A stretch of DNA of 64,000 nt from Variovorax sp. WS11 (GCF_010499245.1 NZ_JAAGOW010000005.1:1178001-1242000), one strand, 5' to 3'. Shown: positions 10,704-19,470, numbered from the stretch's first letter. Numbers and translations are program-made. Notes: a model not told the origin generated them from the sequence alone.

Positions 10704-11285
10704 ATGAAATACGACATTCGCCTGCTCACCAAGGCGGCCGACGTCCTTCTGCCGAAACTAACGAATCCACGCCACAAAGCCATCATCTCGAACTATCGCC
10801 GCCATGCGCTGCTGGAGGTATGTGGTTTCTACGAAGAAATTCTTGCTCCCGACATGACGGTAGAGGAGCCTGACTATTGGCTCTACCAAGGTGGAACCAT
10901 CCACTACAAAGGCATGGAAAAGGTCCGTGCGCTGTACAAGTCGCTGGTGGACACAAACACCTGCGTCATGATGCTGGAAGATGAGCATTTGATGGTTGAC
11001 GACTGGGGATTCACTTCCGAATCCACATTCCACACCTTCATGCCTGCGTGGATCGCTGCGTCTCGAGGGGCGGAAGTCGACGACCTGGGTGCGACCTATA
11101 TTGCGACGGCGAGGTACGGAATGCACTGGCCGTACGACGCTCAGGCTCGAATGATCGGTGAGCACGTCTACATGGGAGGAACCACCTTCCGGAAGTGTCC
11201 TCCAGCCGAGGTGATGACGTTGGAGGAAGTGCGCGCGACCCTCGCTCCACTTATCGAGGATGCACGTTCTGTGATTGCCGCCTGA
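10704..11285 (+). CDS. NTF2-like (SnoaL-type) protein
   Basis: 193 residues. The pattern HALLEVCGFYEEILAPDMTV, then IHYKGMEKVRALYKS, then DEHLMVDDWGFTSES fits the alpha+beta cone fold of SnoaL/NTF2-like proteins, which act as small hydrolases, isomerases or dehydratases on polar ring compounds. The specific reaction is not readable. A strong AAGAGGAGAGATAGC site precedes the ATG. It is followed by an SDR and a second NTF2-like gene on the same strand, so a shared catabolic role is likely. Fold assignment is by pattern only. Confidence 0.65.
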   Translation: MKYDIRLLTKAADVLLPKLTNPRHKAIISNYRRHALLEVCGFYEEILAPDMTVEEPDYWLYQGGTIHYKGMEKVRALYKSLVDTNTCVMMLEDEHLMVDDWGFTSESTFHTFMPAWIAASRGAEVDDLGATYIATARYGMHWPYDAQARMIGEHVYMGGTTFRKCPPAEVMTLEEVRATLAPLIEDARSVIAA

Positions 11286-11418
11286 CAGCCGAATGACGCA
11301 GTGTCATCAGTACAAATTACGACACCTCTAGCCGCCAATGGCAACAGCTAGAGAGCGATTGAAACTTCGTCCCTCGCGGTGAGATGAAATGCAAACGTTT
11401 TGACGGAAGGAGACTATC

Positions 11419-12168
11419 TTGGGCAAGCTAGATGGAAAGGTCGCACTGATCACGGGGGGCAGTAGCGGTATTGGGCTCGCCTCGGCGAAGCGCTTTGTGG
11501 CCGAAGGAGCTCGCGTGATCATCGTCAGCCCCAGAAGCGGTGCGGTGGAAGCAGCTGTCGCCGAAATTGGAGAGCGCGCATTCGGATATACGGGCGACGT
11601 CGGCAGGCTGGAAGATCTCGACCGCATCTATGCCGATGTAGAACGTAGGTTCGGAAAGATTGATGTCCTGTTCGCCAATGCTGGCGTCATCAAGCTCGAA
11701 CCGTTGGGTGGGGTGAGCGAGGAAAGTTACGACCGACAGTTCGACATCAATACCAAGGGTGTGTTCTTCACAGTACAGAAGGCTCTGCCGATTCTCCGGG
11801 ACGGCGGATCGATACTCTTGTGTTCATCGATAGCTCATTTCACTGGCACCGCCTACTTCCACGTCTACGCCGGAACGAAAGCGGCGGTGCGGGCCTTCGC
11901 GCGAAACTGGGCTATTGAACTCAAGGATCGGAAGATCCGAGTGAACTGCCTCAGTCCTGCAGTCATCGAGACGCCACTTGCGTTCAAGATGGGGATTTCG
12001 CCGGAAGCGCTGCCAGACCTCACTGTGCAGATTCTGAGTCAAATGCCGATGGGCCGTGCGGGTCGAGTGGATGAGGCGGCGGCTGCCGCTCTCTTCCTTG
12101 TCTCCGAGGAAAGCTCATTCATCACTGGCACGGATCTTTGCGTTGATGGTGGTTTGGGTCAGATTTGA
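11419..12168 (+). CDS. Short-chain dehydrogenase/reductase
   Basis: 249-residue classical SDR. The cofactor motif TGGSSGIG is at 12-19, NANAG-type FANAG at 85-89, and the catalytic triad is Ser136/137, Tyr150 and Lys154 (HVYAGTKAA). The C-terminus GTDLCVDGGL is typical. The start is TTG, fixed by GGAAGGAGACTATC immediately upstream and by the family N-terminus (KLDGKVALITGG). It sits between two NTF2-like genes and probably oxidises or reduces the intermediate they share. Confidence 0.92.
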   Translation: MGKLDGKVALITGGSSGIGLASAKRFVAEGARVIIVSPRSGAVEAAVAEIGERAFGYTGDVGRLEDLDRIYADVERRFGKIDVLFANAGVIKLEPLGGVSEESYDRQFDINTKGVFFTVQKALPILRDGGSILLCSSIAHFTGTAYFHVYAGTKAAVRAFARNWAIELKDRKIRVNCLSPAVIETPLAFKMGISPEALPDLTVQILSQMPMGRAGRVDEAAAAALFLVSEESSFITGTDLCVDGGLGQI

Positions 12169-12401
12169 CAAAGAGCGTCGCGTAAGACATTCCGATCGAG
12201 ATGATCTTCTCCGACCTCAAGATCTCAGGCGAACATGGGCATCTTCCCCATTGGAACTGCCGCGTCGTCCTTGCCCAAGCGGGTCGGTCGAAACGTGCAG
12301 ATTGCGTGTGAAGACGGGCGAAAGTCACGTCGACTCGAGCCTGGTCCGGCATCTCGCCGCGAACCCGGCCATTTTCTTTTCTGAAACACCAGGAGTGAAC
12401 C

Positions 12402-12974
12402 ATGACAACAGTTACACAGCCCATAGTGATCGATCCCAACGTAACCTGGGTCGCGGTAGAGCAGCGGCTCAGCGTCGAGACGGATCCAGTGGTGAGAGAA
12501 AACCTCGAACTGGTGCTCGCTCATATGAAGTACGAGGCGGCAGGTGACATCGAGAGGGTGCTCACCACCATCTGCTCTCGCCCCAAGTACCGCTTCTATG
12601 TGCCCGGATTCACGCACATCGACGGAGATACCCAAGAGCCTCTCCGTCAGTTCTATCAGAAGATGCTCATTGGCGAGGGCGCTTTGAGATTGGAGATGAG
12701 GGTCGAACGCGTCCTGGCAGACCGAAAGGCAGTCTCTACCGAGGGCGTGTACCGCCAGGCATATCTGGGCCGCGCGTTGCTCGACAAGGGGATCGAAGTG
12801 GATGATCCTGATGCGTACTACGCCGCCGAATGTCGGATGCTGCTCACGTGGCCGCGACATGAAACCGAGCCCAAACTGGTTGGGGAAGAGGCATGGGTCG
12901 ACCGAGACATGTTCGAAGGAATTGCGTCACGAAAGATCACGGAGTTCGTGGAGCTGGCTGCGAGTCATAGCTGA
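12402..12974 (+). CDS. NTF2-like (SnoaL-type) protein
   Basis: 190 residues beginning MTTVTQPIVIDPNVTWVAVE after a CAGGAGTGAACC site. The block YEAAGDIERVLTTICSRPKYRFYVPGF is typical of SnoaL-like polyketide cyclase/NTF2-like proteins, followed by REFYxK-like LRQFYQKMLIGEG. Sequence relation to the NTF2-like protein at 10.7 kb is weak but the fold pattern is similar. Function unassigned; probably part of the same catabolic set as the SDR upstream. Confidence 0.6.
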   Translation: MTTVTQPIVIDPNVTWVAVEQRLSVETDPVVRENLELVLAHMKYEAAGDIERVLTTICSRPKYRFYVPGFTHIDGDTQEPLRQFYQKMLIGEGALRLEMRVERVLADRKAVSTEGVYRQAYLGRALLDKGIEVDDPDAYYAAECRMLLTWPRHETEPKLVGEEAWVDRDMFEGIASRKITEFVELAASHS

Positions 12975-12990
12975 CGACAGGCGTCCGTCA

Positions 12991-13019
12991 ACCACGGCCG
13001 CGAATGCAACGGTCGTGGT
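12991..13019 (+). terminator. Hairpin after the NTF2-like/SDR genes
   Basis: ACCACGGCCG (12991-13000) pairs with CGGTCGTGGT (13010-13019) at 9 of 10 positions around a 9-nt loop, 16 bp after the stop codon. No T run follows. Probably a transcript-end or stability hairpin. Confidence 0.45.
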
Positions 13020-13269
13020 CCATTTGCCTGATATGCAGGTGCCGAACGCAAGGCTCGCCGGTGGCAAGTCGTCGCTCGATGGGCTGGAAGCGCTACCAGG
13101 TCGGGTCCAGCCCGAGGGCGCGGACGCAGATGCCAAGCCTCGCTGAGGCGGCCGCCTGCCCGGCCGAGCAGGACGGCCGGAGCGTCACGCTAGCTTGGAT
13201 TCGATAGTACCTGCCGCGGCCGGCATCCATGCACGCCGCTCAAGATCCCTCCAGGGCGACCCCGTCTTC

Positions 13270-13560
13270 TTATGCCAAGCCTTCGACGACGAATCCTCTA
13301 TAGGTCGCACCCTTGTGCCGGTGGCCGACCACCGCCTGGTAGGCATCGCCGTGGTACCAGGCCTTGGCTTGCTCGAGCGTGGGGAAGGATACGAGCACGA
13401 CGCCTTCCGGTGCGTCGCCTTCGAATACCTCCATCCGACCGTAGGCCGACAGCACGGTCACCGGAAGACCTGCAAGCATGTCACCCATCTTTTCAGAGTA
13501 GATGTCGAGCTCGCGCTGATCGTGAGTTTGCTCGCGGATGAAGATCACATAGGCAGTCAT
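13270..13560 (-). CDS. DUF1330 family protein
   Basis: 96 residues, a ferredoxin-like alpha/beta barrel monomer. The opening TAYVIFIREQTHD and the block GRMEVFEGDAPEGVVLVSFP, followed by EQAKAWYHGDAYQAV, are the family signature. GGAG lies upstream of the ATG. It starts 33 bp after the alcohol dehydrogenase stop on the same strand, so the two are likely co-transcribed. The molecular role of DUF1330 is not established. Confidence 0.88.
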   Translation of the reverse strand: MTAYVIFIREQTHDQRELDIYSEKMGDMLAGLPVTVLSAYGRMEVFEGDAPEGVVLVSFPTLEQAKAWYHGDAYQAVVGHRHKGATYRGFVVEGLA

Positions 13561-13593
13561 AGCGTTACTCCAAGTTGGGGGCGTTCACATTGC

Positions 13594-14610
13594 TCAGTGC
13601 GAGATTACGATCTTCCCGAAGATATCTCGGGTGACCATGCGCTCGAATGCGCGGTTGGCGTCTTCGAATGCGTAGCGGCTGTCAATGAGCGGCGCGATCT
13701 TGTGGGCCGCGACAAAGCTGACCAAGTCTTCCAGATCTTGCCGGCTGCCCACCGCGATGGGCTGATAGCGCGCCTGACTCAGGAACATGGACATGAAGTC
13801 CACGGTGCCTTCCAGTCCGGACAGCGCGCCAATCATGGAGACTTGGCCGCCCACCGCAACGGCTTTCACCGATTGCTGGAATGTGCCCGGTCCGCCGACT
13901 TCAACGATGCGGTTTGCTCCGTTGCCGTCCGTGAGTTCACGAACGCGTTGCGACCATTCGGGTTGAGTCTTGTAGTTGATGGTCTCGTTAGCGCCCAGAG
14001 CCTTCAGTTGCTCGGCCTTCGCATCACTGGAAGTCGTGGCAAGCACCCGCGCACCCATCGCCTTCGCCAACTGCAGGGCGAACAGGGAAACGCCGCCCGT
14101 GCCTAGCGTCAGCACGGTGTCGCCCGGGCGCACACCCTTAACCGCCGACCAGGCCGTGACACCTGCGCAGGGCAAGGTGGCCGCTTCATCGAACGACAGG
14201 CTGTCGGGAATGCGCACGAGGGCCCGCGCCGCCACCACGAGATAGTCCGTCAGCCACCCGTCGACGTCGGCGGAGTACTGCGTGGACTTGCCGGTGTAGG
14301 GCCCGTCGATCCATTCTGGAAGGAAGGAATTGGTGACCCGATCGCCGACGCTCAGGCTCGTCACCTCTGGCCCGATGGCAACGACCTCGCCAGCGCCATC
14401 GGAGAGTGGAATGCGCCCTGCCGGCACGGGCATGAAGTAGTTGCCGTCCAGGATGATGACATCCCGATAGTTAAGCGACGATGCGCGAACGTGAACCAGG
14501 ACTTCGCCCGGCCCCGGCGTCGGGATGGCGGCCCGACCACGGGCGAGGCCGTCGAGGCCGCCGAGTTTTTCGATACGATAGACACGGCCGTCTTTGGGTG
14601 CTGAACTCAT
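13594..14610 (-). CDS. Zinc-type NAD(P)-dependent alcohol dehydrogenase / quinone oxidoreductase family
   Basis: 338-residue MDR-superfamily protein. GroES-like N-terminal half with SSLNYRDVIILDGNY and the loop SDGAGEVVAIGPEV, and the Rossmann motif VLTLGTGGVSLFALQLAKAM near the middle. The usual catalytic zinc cysteine/histidine pair (GHE motif) is replaced by SDGAGE, which points to the zinc-free quinone-oxidoreductase-like branch. The start chosen is the ATG at 14610, after AAAGGAAAAAAC; the reading frame is open further upstream but without homology. Divergent from a broken LysR gene that probably once controlled it, and followed by DUF1330. Confidence 0.87.
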   Translation of the reverse strand: MSSAPKDGRVYRIEKLGGLDGLARGRAAIPTPGPGEVLVHVRASSLNYRDVIILDGNYFMPVPAGRIPLSDGAGEVVAIGPEVTSLSVGDRVTNSFLPEWIDGPYTGKSTQYSADVDGWLTDYLVVAARALVRIPDSLSFDEAATLPCAGVTAWSAVKGVRPGDTVLTLGTGGVSLFALQLAKAMGARVLATTSSDAKAEQLKALGANETINYKTQPEWSQRVRELTDGNGANRIVEVGGPGTFQQSVKAVAVGGQVSMIGALSGLEGTVDFMSMFLSQARYQPIAVGSRQDLEDLVSFVAAHKIAPLIDSRYAFEDANRAFERMVTRDIFGKIVISH

Positions 14611-14697
14611 GTTTTTTCCTTTGATGTAAACAAGTGAGTGATCGTGGCTCACAAGCCGCTGCTTGAGAATCCCGTGCCGCCTGTTCATACTGTTTAG

Positions 14698-15240
14698 ATG
14701 GACTACACAGTTGGCTGGGCCGACGTGTGTGTTCGTGATCCTCGCGGATGCAGGGGAACGCGGCTTTGGCGCCGACGCCCGGCGCCTAGGCATCAGCCCG
14801 TCCGTCAGCCGTCAGCCGTCAGCCGTCAGCCGTCAGCCGTCAGCCGTCAGCCAGGTCGTACGCGTTTTCGAGGAGCACATTTGCAAGGCCTTGCTGGTGC
14901 CCACCACCCGCCTTCGGATTGACCGAAGCCGGCGAGCCGCTGCCGGTCCAGGTCCGACCGGCCGCCAAGCAGATCCTCCAGGGCATAGAGTCGGCCCGCA
15001 GTTGGGCAATTCGGTCACGGGCCTGCTGCGCATCAGCATTCCGGCCCGGAGGCGGGCATTCCAATCTTGTCAGAGCGTTTTCGGGGCGGGCTCTTTAGTC
15101 GCTGATCCGAAACTGCAGCTCGAGCTCGTGGGTGACGATCGCTTGGTGGGTATCGTCGCCGACGGGTGCGACGCGAGCGCGACTTGATCTTGTGCCGTGG
15201 ACGAATGAGTTCGTCATCAAATTGGGGCTGACGATGGCTT
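14698..15240 (+). pseudogene. LysR-family transcriptional regulator, decayed
   Basis: The helix-turn-helix is recognisable: FVILADAG, DARRLGISPS and AVSQVVRVFEEHI, then PTTR. The effector part is scattered over frames: VQVRPAAKQILQGIESA in one, LGNSVTGLLRISIPA and LVADPKLQLELVGDDRLVGI in another, and LDLVPWTNEFV in a third. At least three frameshifts are present. A seven-copy 7-bp repeat lies inside the recognition helix. It lies 87 bp from the divergent alcohol dehydrogenase gene, the normal LysR/target arrangement. Confidence 0.75.
14804..14852 (+). repeat. Seven copies of a 7-bp tandem repeat in the LysR recognition helix
   Basis: Seven perfect tandem copies of GTCAGCC (49 bp). One copy is expected from the family sequence (PSAVSQ). 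The six extra copies add 42 bp, an in-frame insert of 14 residues (VSRQPSAVSRQPSA). Single-unit slippage would change frame, so the tract has the properties of a hypermutable switch. Confidence 0.95.
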
Positions 15241-15704
15241 TCCTCCAATGCCTACGAGAGTTCGAACAATGTCGGGTGAAGTGGATCGGCTCTGACGCCG
15301 ACGGTTCTCGCTGACATGGGACTTGACATGTCGCAAGGTATGACCAGTACGACGTTCCTTTGCAACCGCCTCGACGGGCTGTTGAAGGAAGGCCACGTCG
15401 TTGCTCAGTGCGTACTACGAGACTATGAAGACAACGGGCTTCGCCATCGTCTTTCACCGGAATCACGTGGGCGCGGGGCGTATTGACGTGGATGTTCTCC
15501 GACCTCAAGTTCGGGCGGACATGGGCATGCGCCTGTCTTTCATGTTCTTGTGGAATATGCTCGGGGGTAGTCGTCAAGATTCTGGCGCTCGGCGCGCTGT
15601 TTGGTGTGGGCCAGCAGCGCATGCATGTGTTGCCGGAGGGTTGACCGGCCGCCGGCGGATCGACGTGTCACAATGCTAAGACAAGTGTCCACAAGCAAGA
15701 CGTA
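15241..15704. other. Gene-free stretch with possible winged-helix remnant and a short repeat
   Basis: No intact gene. On the plus strand about 15315-15470 reads TTFLCNRLDGLLKEGHVVAQ then LRDYEDNGLRHRLSP, which resembles the wing region of HxlR/MarR-like regulators, but the match is by eye only. At 15495-15528 a 34-bp block beginning TTCTCCGACCTCAAG repeats a block at 12207-12242. Confidence 0.35.
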
Positions 15705-16415
15705 ATGACTGATAAGGATGACCGGGTGGAGGCCGATTCGCGCGCGAACGCCGCGCGCGAGCGCCTTTTGCAAGCAGCAGTCCAGATGGTCGGAGAGAGT
15801 GGCGTTTCGGGAGTATCGCTGCGTGGAATCGGCACGGCGGCTGGCCAGAAGAACAACTCTGCGGTTGCCTATCATTTCCGGGGCAAGGCTGGACTGATGA
15901 ACGCGATCGTGGCCGAGTTGCGTGACTTCCTCGAGCCACGCTACGACGTGTTGTTCGGCGAGTTGGAGTCCCGATCGGAAGGGATGCTCACGATGTACGA
16001 GGTCGCTCTCGCGATCGCGGCGCCGCTGTTCGCACTTTACCTGTCCAAGCCACGCGGAGAGTCTGCACTCAAGACCTTGGCCAAGTTCCTTCACGAGCGG
16101 CCGCAAGGCATTGACGAAGGCTACTGGGATGCGCTGCGAAAGCTAGTCGCACGTGGCATCGGCCTGGTTCTGAAGGTGCGCCCGGCAACGCCGGCTGACC
16201 ACGCGTCCTTGCATGTCACGCACGCGCTGAAGTCCACGGCGGACGGGCTGGCCATGCTGCACAACTGGCCGATCGCCGAGTCCCGGCACGATCCCGAGCT
16301 GATGTTCGAATTGCTGCTTATCCACGCCGATTTCCTTGCAGGCGGCTTGAGCGCCGATGACGCAAGCCGACCGGGCATCGACGTTGGTTACTGGAAAGCA
16401 TGTATCGTTTCGTAG
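15705..16415 (+). CDS. TetR/AcrR-family transcriptional regulator
   Basis: 236 residues. The N-terminal HTH reads ARERLLQAAVQMVGESG, then SLRGIGTAAG and AVAYHFRGKAGLMNAIV, the TetR helix-turn-helix with the usual YHF. The C-terminal ligand domain is helical and not assignable to a ligand. The start ATG lies after AAGCAAGACGTA, a poor ribosome-binding site. It is upstream of the P450 gene and the divergent ferredoxin remnant, which are possible targets. Confidence 0.88.
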   Translation: MTDKDDRVEADSRANAARERLLQAAVQMVGESGVSGVSLRGIGTAAGQKNNSAVAYHFRGKAGLMNAIVAELRDFLEPRYDVLFGELESRSEGMLTMYEVALAIAAPLFALYLSKPRGESALKTLAKFLHERPQGIDEGYWDALRKLVARGIGLVLKVRPATPADHASLHVTHALKSTADGLAMLHNWPIAESRHDPELMFELLLIHADFLAGGLSADDASRPGIDVGYWKACIVS

Positions 16416-16675
16416 GGTGTACCTGCTGGCGGCCAATGATCTGGTTCACGCCCTAGATTCCTTGACCGCGACATGAATCGGTCGTGAATGAGCCAAGTAT
16501 TTCCTATGCGGCCAGCGCCATCGCACTACGAGTCGATCGCCGCCGAGCGGCCGGAAGGCATCCTGCGACACCGGATCGGCGGCCGGCGGGACGGTAGTAG
16601 CCATTGCCGGGCGTAATTGGCGTGAGTACAGCCGCGTATAGAACAGCGCGGTGCACAGCCGCTGCGTCGTGTCTG

Positions 16676-16899
16676 TCAGTGGGTCGTGCCGCACATGGAC
16701 TTCAGCCGAGGCGGCTGGTGGTCGGGCAGCAGGTCCGCGGATCCCGCCTCTACGAATACGTGGCAGGTTGCACAGCTCATCGCGCCACCGCAGTCGCCGA
16801 CGATGCTGTGGCAACAGCCGGCGCGCGCAGATTGGTCCCCACGGCTACGTCCATGGCGCGGTGCTCGCCATCTGGGCAGATGAAAGCTGCGCGGGTCAT
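16676..16899 (-). pseudogene. [2Fe-2S] ferredoxin, frameshifted
   Basis: The start reads MTRAAFICPDGEHRAMDVAV then GTNL. The frame then fails and, shifted, continues SIVGDCGGAMSCATCHVFVE then AGSADLLPDH. The Cys-x5-Cys-x2-Cys spacing of vertebrate/putidaredoxin-type ferredoxins is largely visible in DCGGAMSCATC. The fourth cysteine region is degraded and a stop comes early. It lies 104 bp from, and divergent to, a P450 gene of the class that needs such a ferredoxin as electron donor. Confidence 0.7.
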
Positions 16900-16951
16900 G
16901 TTGTGCCTCCGGGATGGTCGAGTCCCGCTCCGCCGAAAGGCGCTCCGGTCA

Positions 16952-16969
16952 GTCCCCCCGTGAGGGGAC
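16952..16969. repeat. Dispersed 18-bp hairpin motif, copy 1
   Basis: GTCCCC, loop CCGTGA, GGGGAC: a perfect 6-bp stem just upstream of the P450 start. Two more copies with the same arms and different 6-nt loops lie at 38078-38095 and 38655-38672. Confidence 0.8.
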
Positions 16970-17003
16970 GGAGAAAAGCGCGAGTGAGCCGCACACTTAG
17001 GCG

Positions 17004-18206
17004 ATGACGACGACGAACACCCCGCCTGCGCCGCCGGTACTGCATGTGGACCCCTTCACACCGGAGGTCCTGCTGGATCCCTATCCGTTCCATCAGTCGC
17101 TGCGTGAGGCCGGGCCGCTCGTATGGCTCCAAAGCCACCGCATATACGCCACGGGGCGCCATGTCGAAGCGCAGGCCGTGCTGTCGCAATGGACGCGCTT
17201 CACCAATGCCGCAGGCGCCGGGATGGCGGACATCCGCAAACCGGGCAACTGGCGGCCGCCGAGCGTAATACTTGAGAGTGATCCGCCGCAGCACACGCAG
17301 GTGCGCGGCGCGCTGCAGAAGATCCTGTCGCCGCTGGTGGTGCGCCAGTGGCGCGAGAAGTTCTCTGTACGCGCGGAGGCAATGGCCGATGAGCTGGTGC
17401 AACGCGGCGAGTTCGACGGCATGCGCGACGCGTCCGAGGCGTTTGTGCTTTCCGTGTTCCCGCCTGCGGTGGGCATTGAGATTCCGACCGAGAACGCGCG
17501 AGCGATCGGCGACATGAACTTCAATGCGATTGGTCCGAACAATTCATTGACGCAGGCGTCGGCCGAGCGCGCGCAACCCTACATGAAGTGGTACGAGGAC
17601 AGCATGCAGCGCTCGGCGATGCTGCCTGGCGGCTTCGGCGACCTAATCTACCAGGCTGAGGACGACGGCGCGCTGCCGAAGGGCGTTGCAGCCAACCTCA
17701 CGCGCACCTTCCTGCGTGGCGGCATGGATACCACCATCAGCGGCATCGGCGCCGCGCTGCACGCGCTGGCGCGCAATCCGGCGCAGTGGGACATGCTTCG
17801 CGAGCAGCCGCAGCTGGCCGCGAAGGCCTTCGACGAAGGCATCCGCTACGACGCGCCGGTGCAGGTCATGTTCCGCACAACCTGCGAGGGGATCGAGCTC
17901 GGGGGCATCCAGCTCGCACCCGACACCAAGATTGCCGCCTTCATCGGCGCAGCGAACCGCGACCCCCGCCAGTGGGAGAACCCGGAGCGCTTCGACCTTC
18001 GGCGGAAGTCGGCGGGTCACCTGGCCTTCGGTGCCGGTCCGCACGTGTGCATCGGCCAGATGATCGCCCGGCTCGAAGCGGAATGCCTCATCGGCGCGCT
18101 GGCGCGCCGCTGCCGAACACTGGCGCTCGCCGGCGATCCCGTCTTTCGTCCCATCAACACGCTGCGCATGATCGACCGTCTGCCACTGCGCGTGCAGCCC
18201 GCCTGA
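17004..18206 (+). CDS. Cytochrome P450, CYP199A-like
   Basis: 400-residue soluble P450. The heme ligand motif FGAGPHVCIGQMIARLEAE (Cys axial ligand) is near residue 350. The I-helix RTFLRGGMDTTISGIGAALH has Gly-Met-Asp-Thr-Thr, and the K-helix reads FDEGIRYDAP (ExxR). The overall layout, including PPQHTQVRGALQKILSP and the non-standard I-helix, resembles the CYP199 family, which oxidises para-substituted benzoates. Substrate assignment is inference. Intact, but its presumed ferredoxin partner next door is broken. Confidence 0.88.
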   Translation: MTTTNTPPAPPVLHVDPFTPEVLLDPYPFHQSLREAGPLVWLQSHRIYATGRHVEAQAVLSQWTRFTNAAGAGMADIRKPGNWRPPSVILESDPPQHTQVRGALQKILSPLVVRQWREKFSVRAEAMADELVQRGEFDGMRDASEAFVLSVFPPAVGIEIPTENARAIGDMNFNAIGPNNSLTQASAERAQPYMKWYEDSMQRSAMLPGGFGDLIYQAEDDGALPKGVAANLTRTFLRGGMDTTISGIGAALHALARNPAQWDMLREQPQLAAKAFDEGIRYDAPVQVMFRTTCEGIELGGIQLAPDTKIAAFIGAANRDPRQWENPERFDLRRKSAGHLAFGAGPHVCIGQMIARLEAECLIGALARRCRTLALAGDPVFRPINTLRMIDRLPLRVQPA

Positions 18207-18237
18207 GCAGGACCGGAAGGTGCAAGCGCACCTCCAC

Positions 18238-18518
18238 GTCCGGTCCGCCGCAACGCCAACGCCGCTGGAGCCGCCCTGGATGAGAAGACTTTCTCCATTC
18301 GCAAGCCCCCTCCTGCCACACGGCACCCCAGACGGTGCAGAACGCCTCCGGCAACGCCGCGGCGTCGATCAAGGAAACGCCCTGTGGAACGGGCAGGCAG
18401 TGCGTCGCGGGCGCAGAACAGTACTCTGCGTAACCGCCTCCGGCAAGCCAGGCGCATACCTCCTGCCCCACCACGAACCCAGCCTCGCGCCTTCCGCCGT
18501 GGAGACGATGGCTTTCAT
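18238..18518 (-). pseudogene. NAD(P)H:quinone oxidoreductase (PIG3-type) remnant
   Basis: A start MKAIVSTAEG is fused after an internal deletion to FVVGQEVCAWLAGGGYAEYC (core of the family, about residue 80). It continues LPVPQGVSLIDAAALPEAFC and then, in another frame, LLIQGGSSGVG. Homology ends close to the P450 stop. So one deletion, one frameshift and a lost C-terminus. Confidence 0.75.
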
Positions 18519-18537
18519 CCAGCCAGCATAGGCAGCG

Positions 18538-18691
18538 CCCCACGGCCGAATACGAGGCCTTCACCCACCCCGGGGCAGCCCATGCCTACGTGGACGCCAA
18601 GGGCGTGCCCATCGTGATCAAGGCCGACGGCCTGGCGGCGGGCAAGGGCGTGGTGGTGGCGACGACGCTGCAGGAAGCGCACGAGGCCATC
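18538..18691 (+). pseudogene. purD: Internal fragment of phosphoribosylamine--glycine ligase
   Basis: About 51 residues from the ATP-grasp domain of PurD: EYEAFTHPGAAHAYVDAKGV, then PIVIKADGLAAGKGVVVATT and LQEAHEAID. The KADGLAAGKGV motif is diagnostic. Neither the start nor the remainder of the roughly 425-residue enzyme is present. Since purD is a housekeeping gene, this is probably a stray copy carried in by recombination and not the only locus. Confidence 0.8.
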
Positions 18692-18760
18692 GACCCCCGC
18701 GGCGGTATGCCCCCCTTCGACGGGACAGACAGCCGCGGTCGCGTCGCTAAGCTGAAGCCC

Positions 18761-19462
18761 ATGATCTACGAGCTGCGCCTCTATTCCGTCGCCCCGGGCC
18801 GCATGGCCGACGTGCACACCCGCTTCAACACGCACTTTCCGGCGCTGTTCGCCAAGCATGGCGTCGACTGCGTAGCGAGCGGAGCTCGGCGGCCGGCCCC
18901 GACGCGCCGCGCTTCGTCTAACTGATGGCCTACCGCGACTACGCGCACCGCGAGCCGGTGTGGGCCAGCTTCTATGCGGACGCCGAATGGTGGCGCATCC
19001 GCGCCGAGACCAATGCCGGGCATGAGATGGTGGAGCGGCACGACCTGTTCTTCCTCAAGCCCAACGCGGCCTGGACCGTCGATGCCGATTCGGCGACGGC
19101 AGTGGGCGACCTGCACGAGCTGGTGCAGCAGCAGATCGCGCCCGGGCAGAACGCCAATGCCAACGTGTTCCTGCAGGAAACCTGGCTGCCGCTGGTGCGC
19201 GAGGCGGGCGCTCGCGTGCTGGCCGCGTGGGATGGCCGCCGGCGCCGGCATGCAGAAGATCGTGCTGCTGTACGCCTGGCCGGACGCTGCGAAGTGGCAC
19301 GCGGGGCGCCAGTCGCTGGACCGCAGCGAGACGCTGCGCGCGGCCTTCGCCGAGCAGCGCAGGAAGCACGGCACGGCCTTGTTCCAGCGCGCCGAAGTGA
19401 ACTTGCTCGAGCCGGCGCCGGGCATGACGATCCGCGCGGGGCTGGGTCGCAGCGCGGGTTGA
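18761..19462 (+). pseudogene. NIPSNAP-family protein, frameshifted
   Basis: MIYELRLYSVAPGRMADVHT then RFNTHFPALFAKHG is the NIPSNAP/dimeric alpha-beta barrel start. After a break near 18870 the homologous sequence resumes in another frame as YRDYAHREPVWASFYADAEW. A further shift near 19235 is needed for MQKIVLLYAWPDAAKWHAGR and the C-terminal NLLEPAPGMTIRAGLG. So two frameshifts in about 700 bp. An ATG at 18925 could still express a fragment. Confidence 0.7.
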
Positions 19463-19470
19463 GCGGAGCA

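Noticed and set aside
13195..14106. 303-codon open frame on the plus strand
   Set aside because: Antisense to DUF1330 and the alcohol dehydrogenase; no start context or motif.
14804..14852. Tandem GTCAGCC units as a CRISPR-like array
   Set aside because: Units are 7 bp without spacers; no cas gene anywhere in the window.
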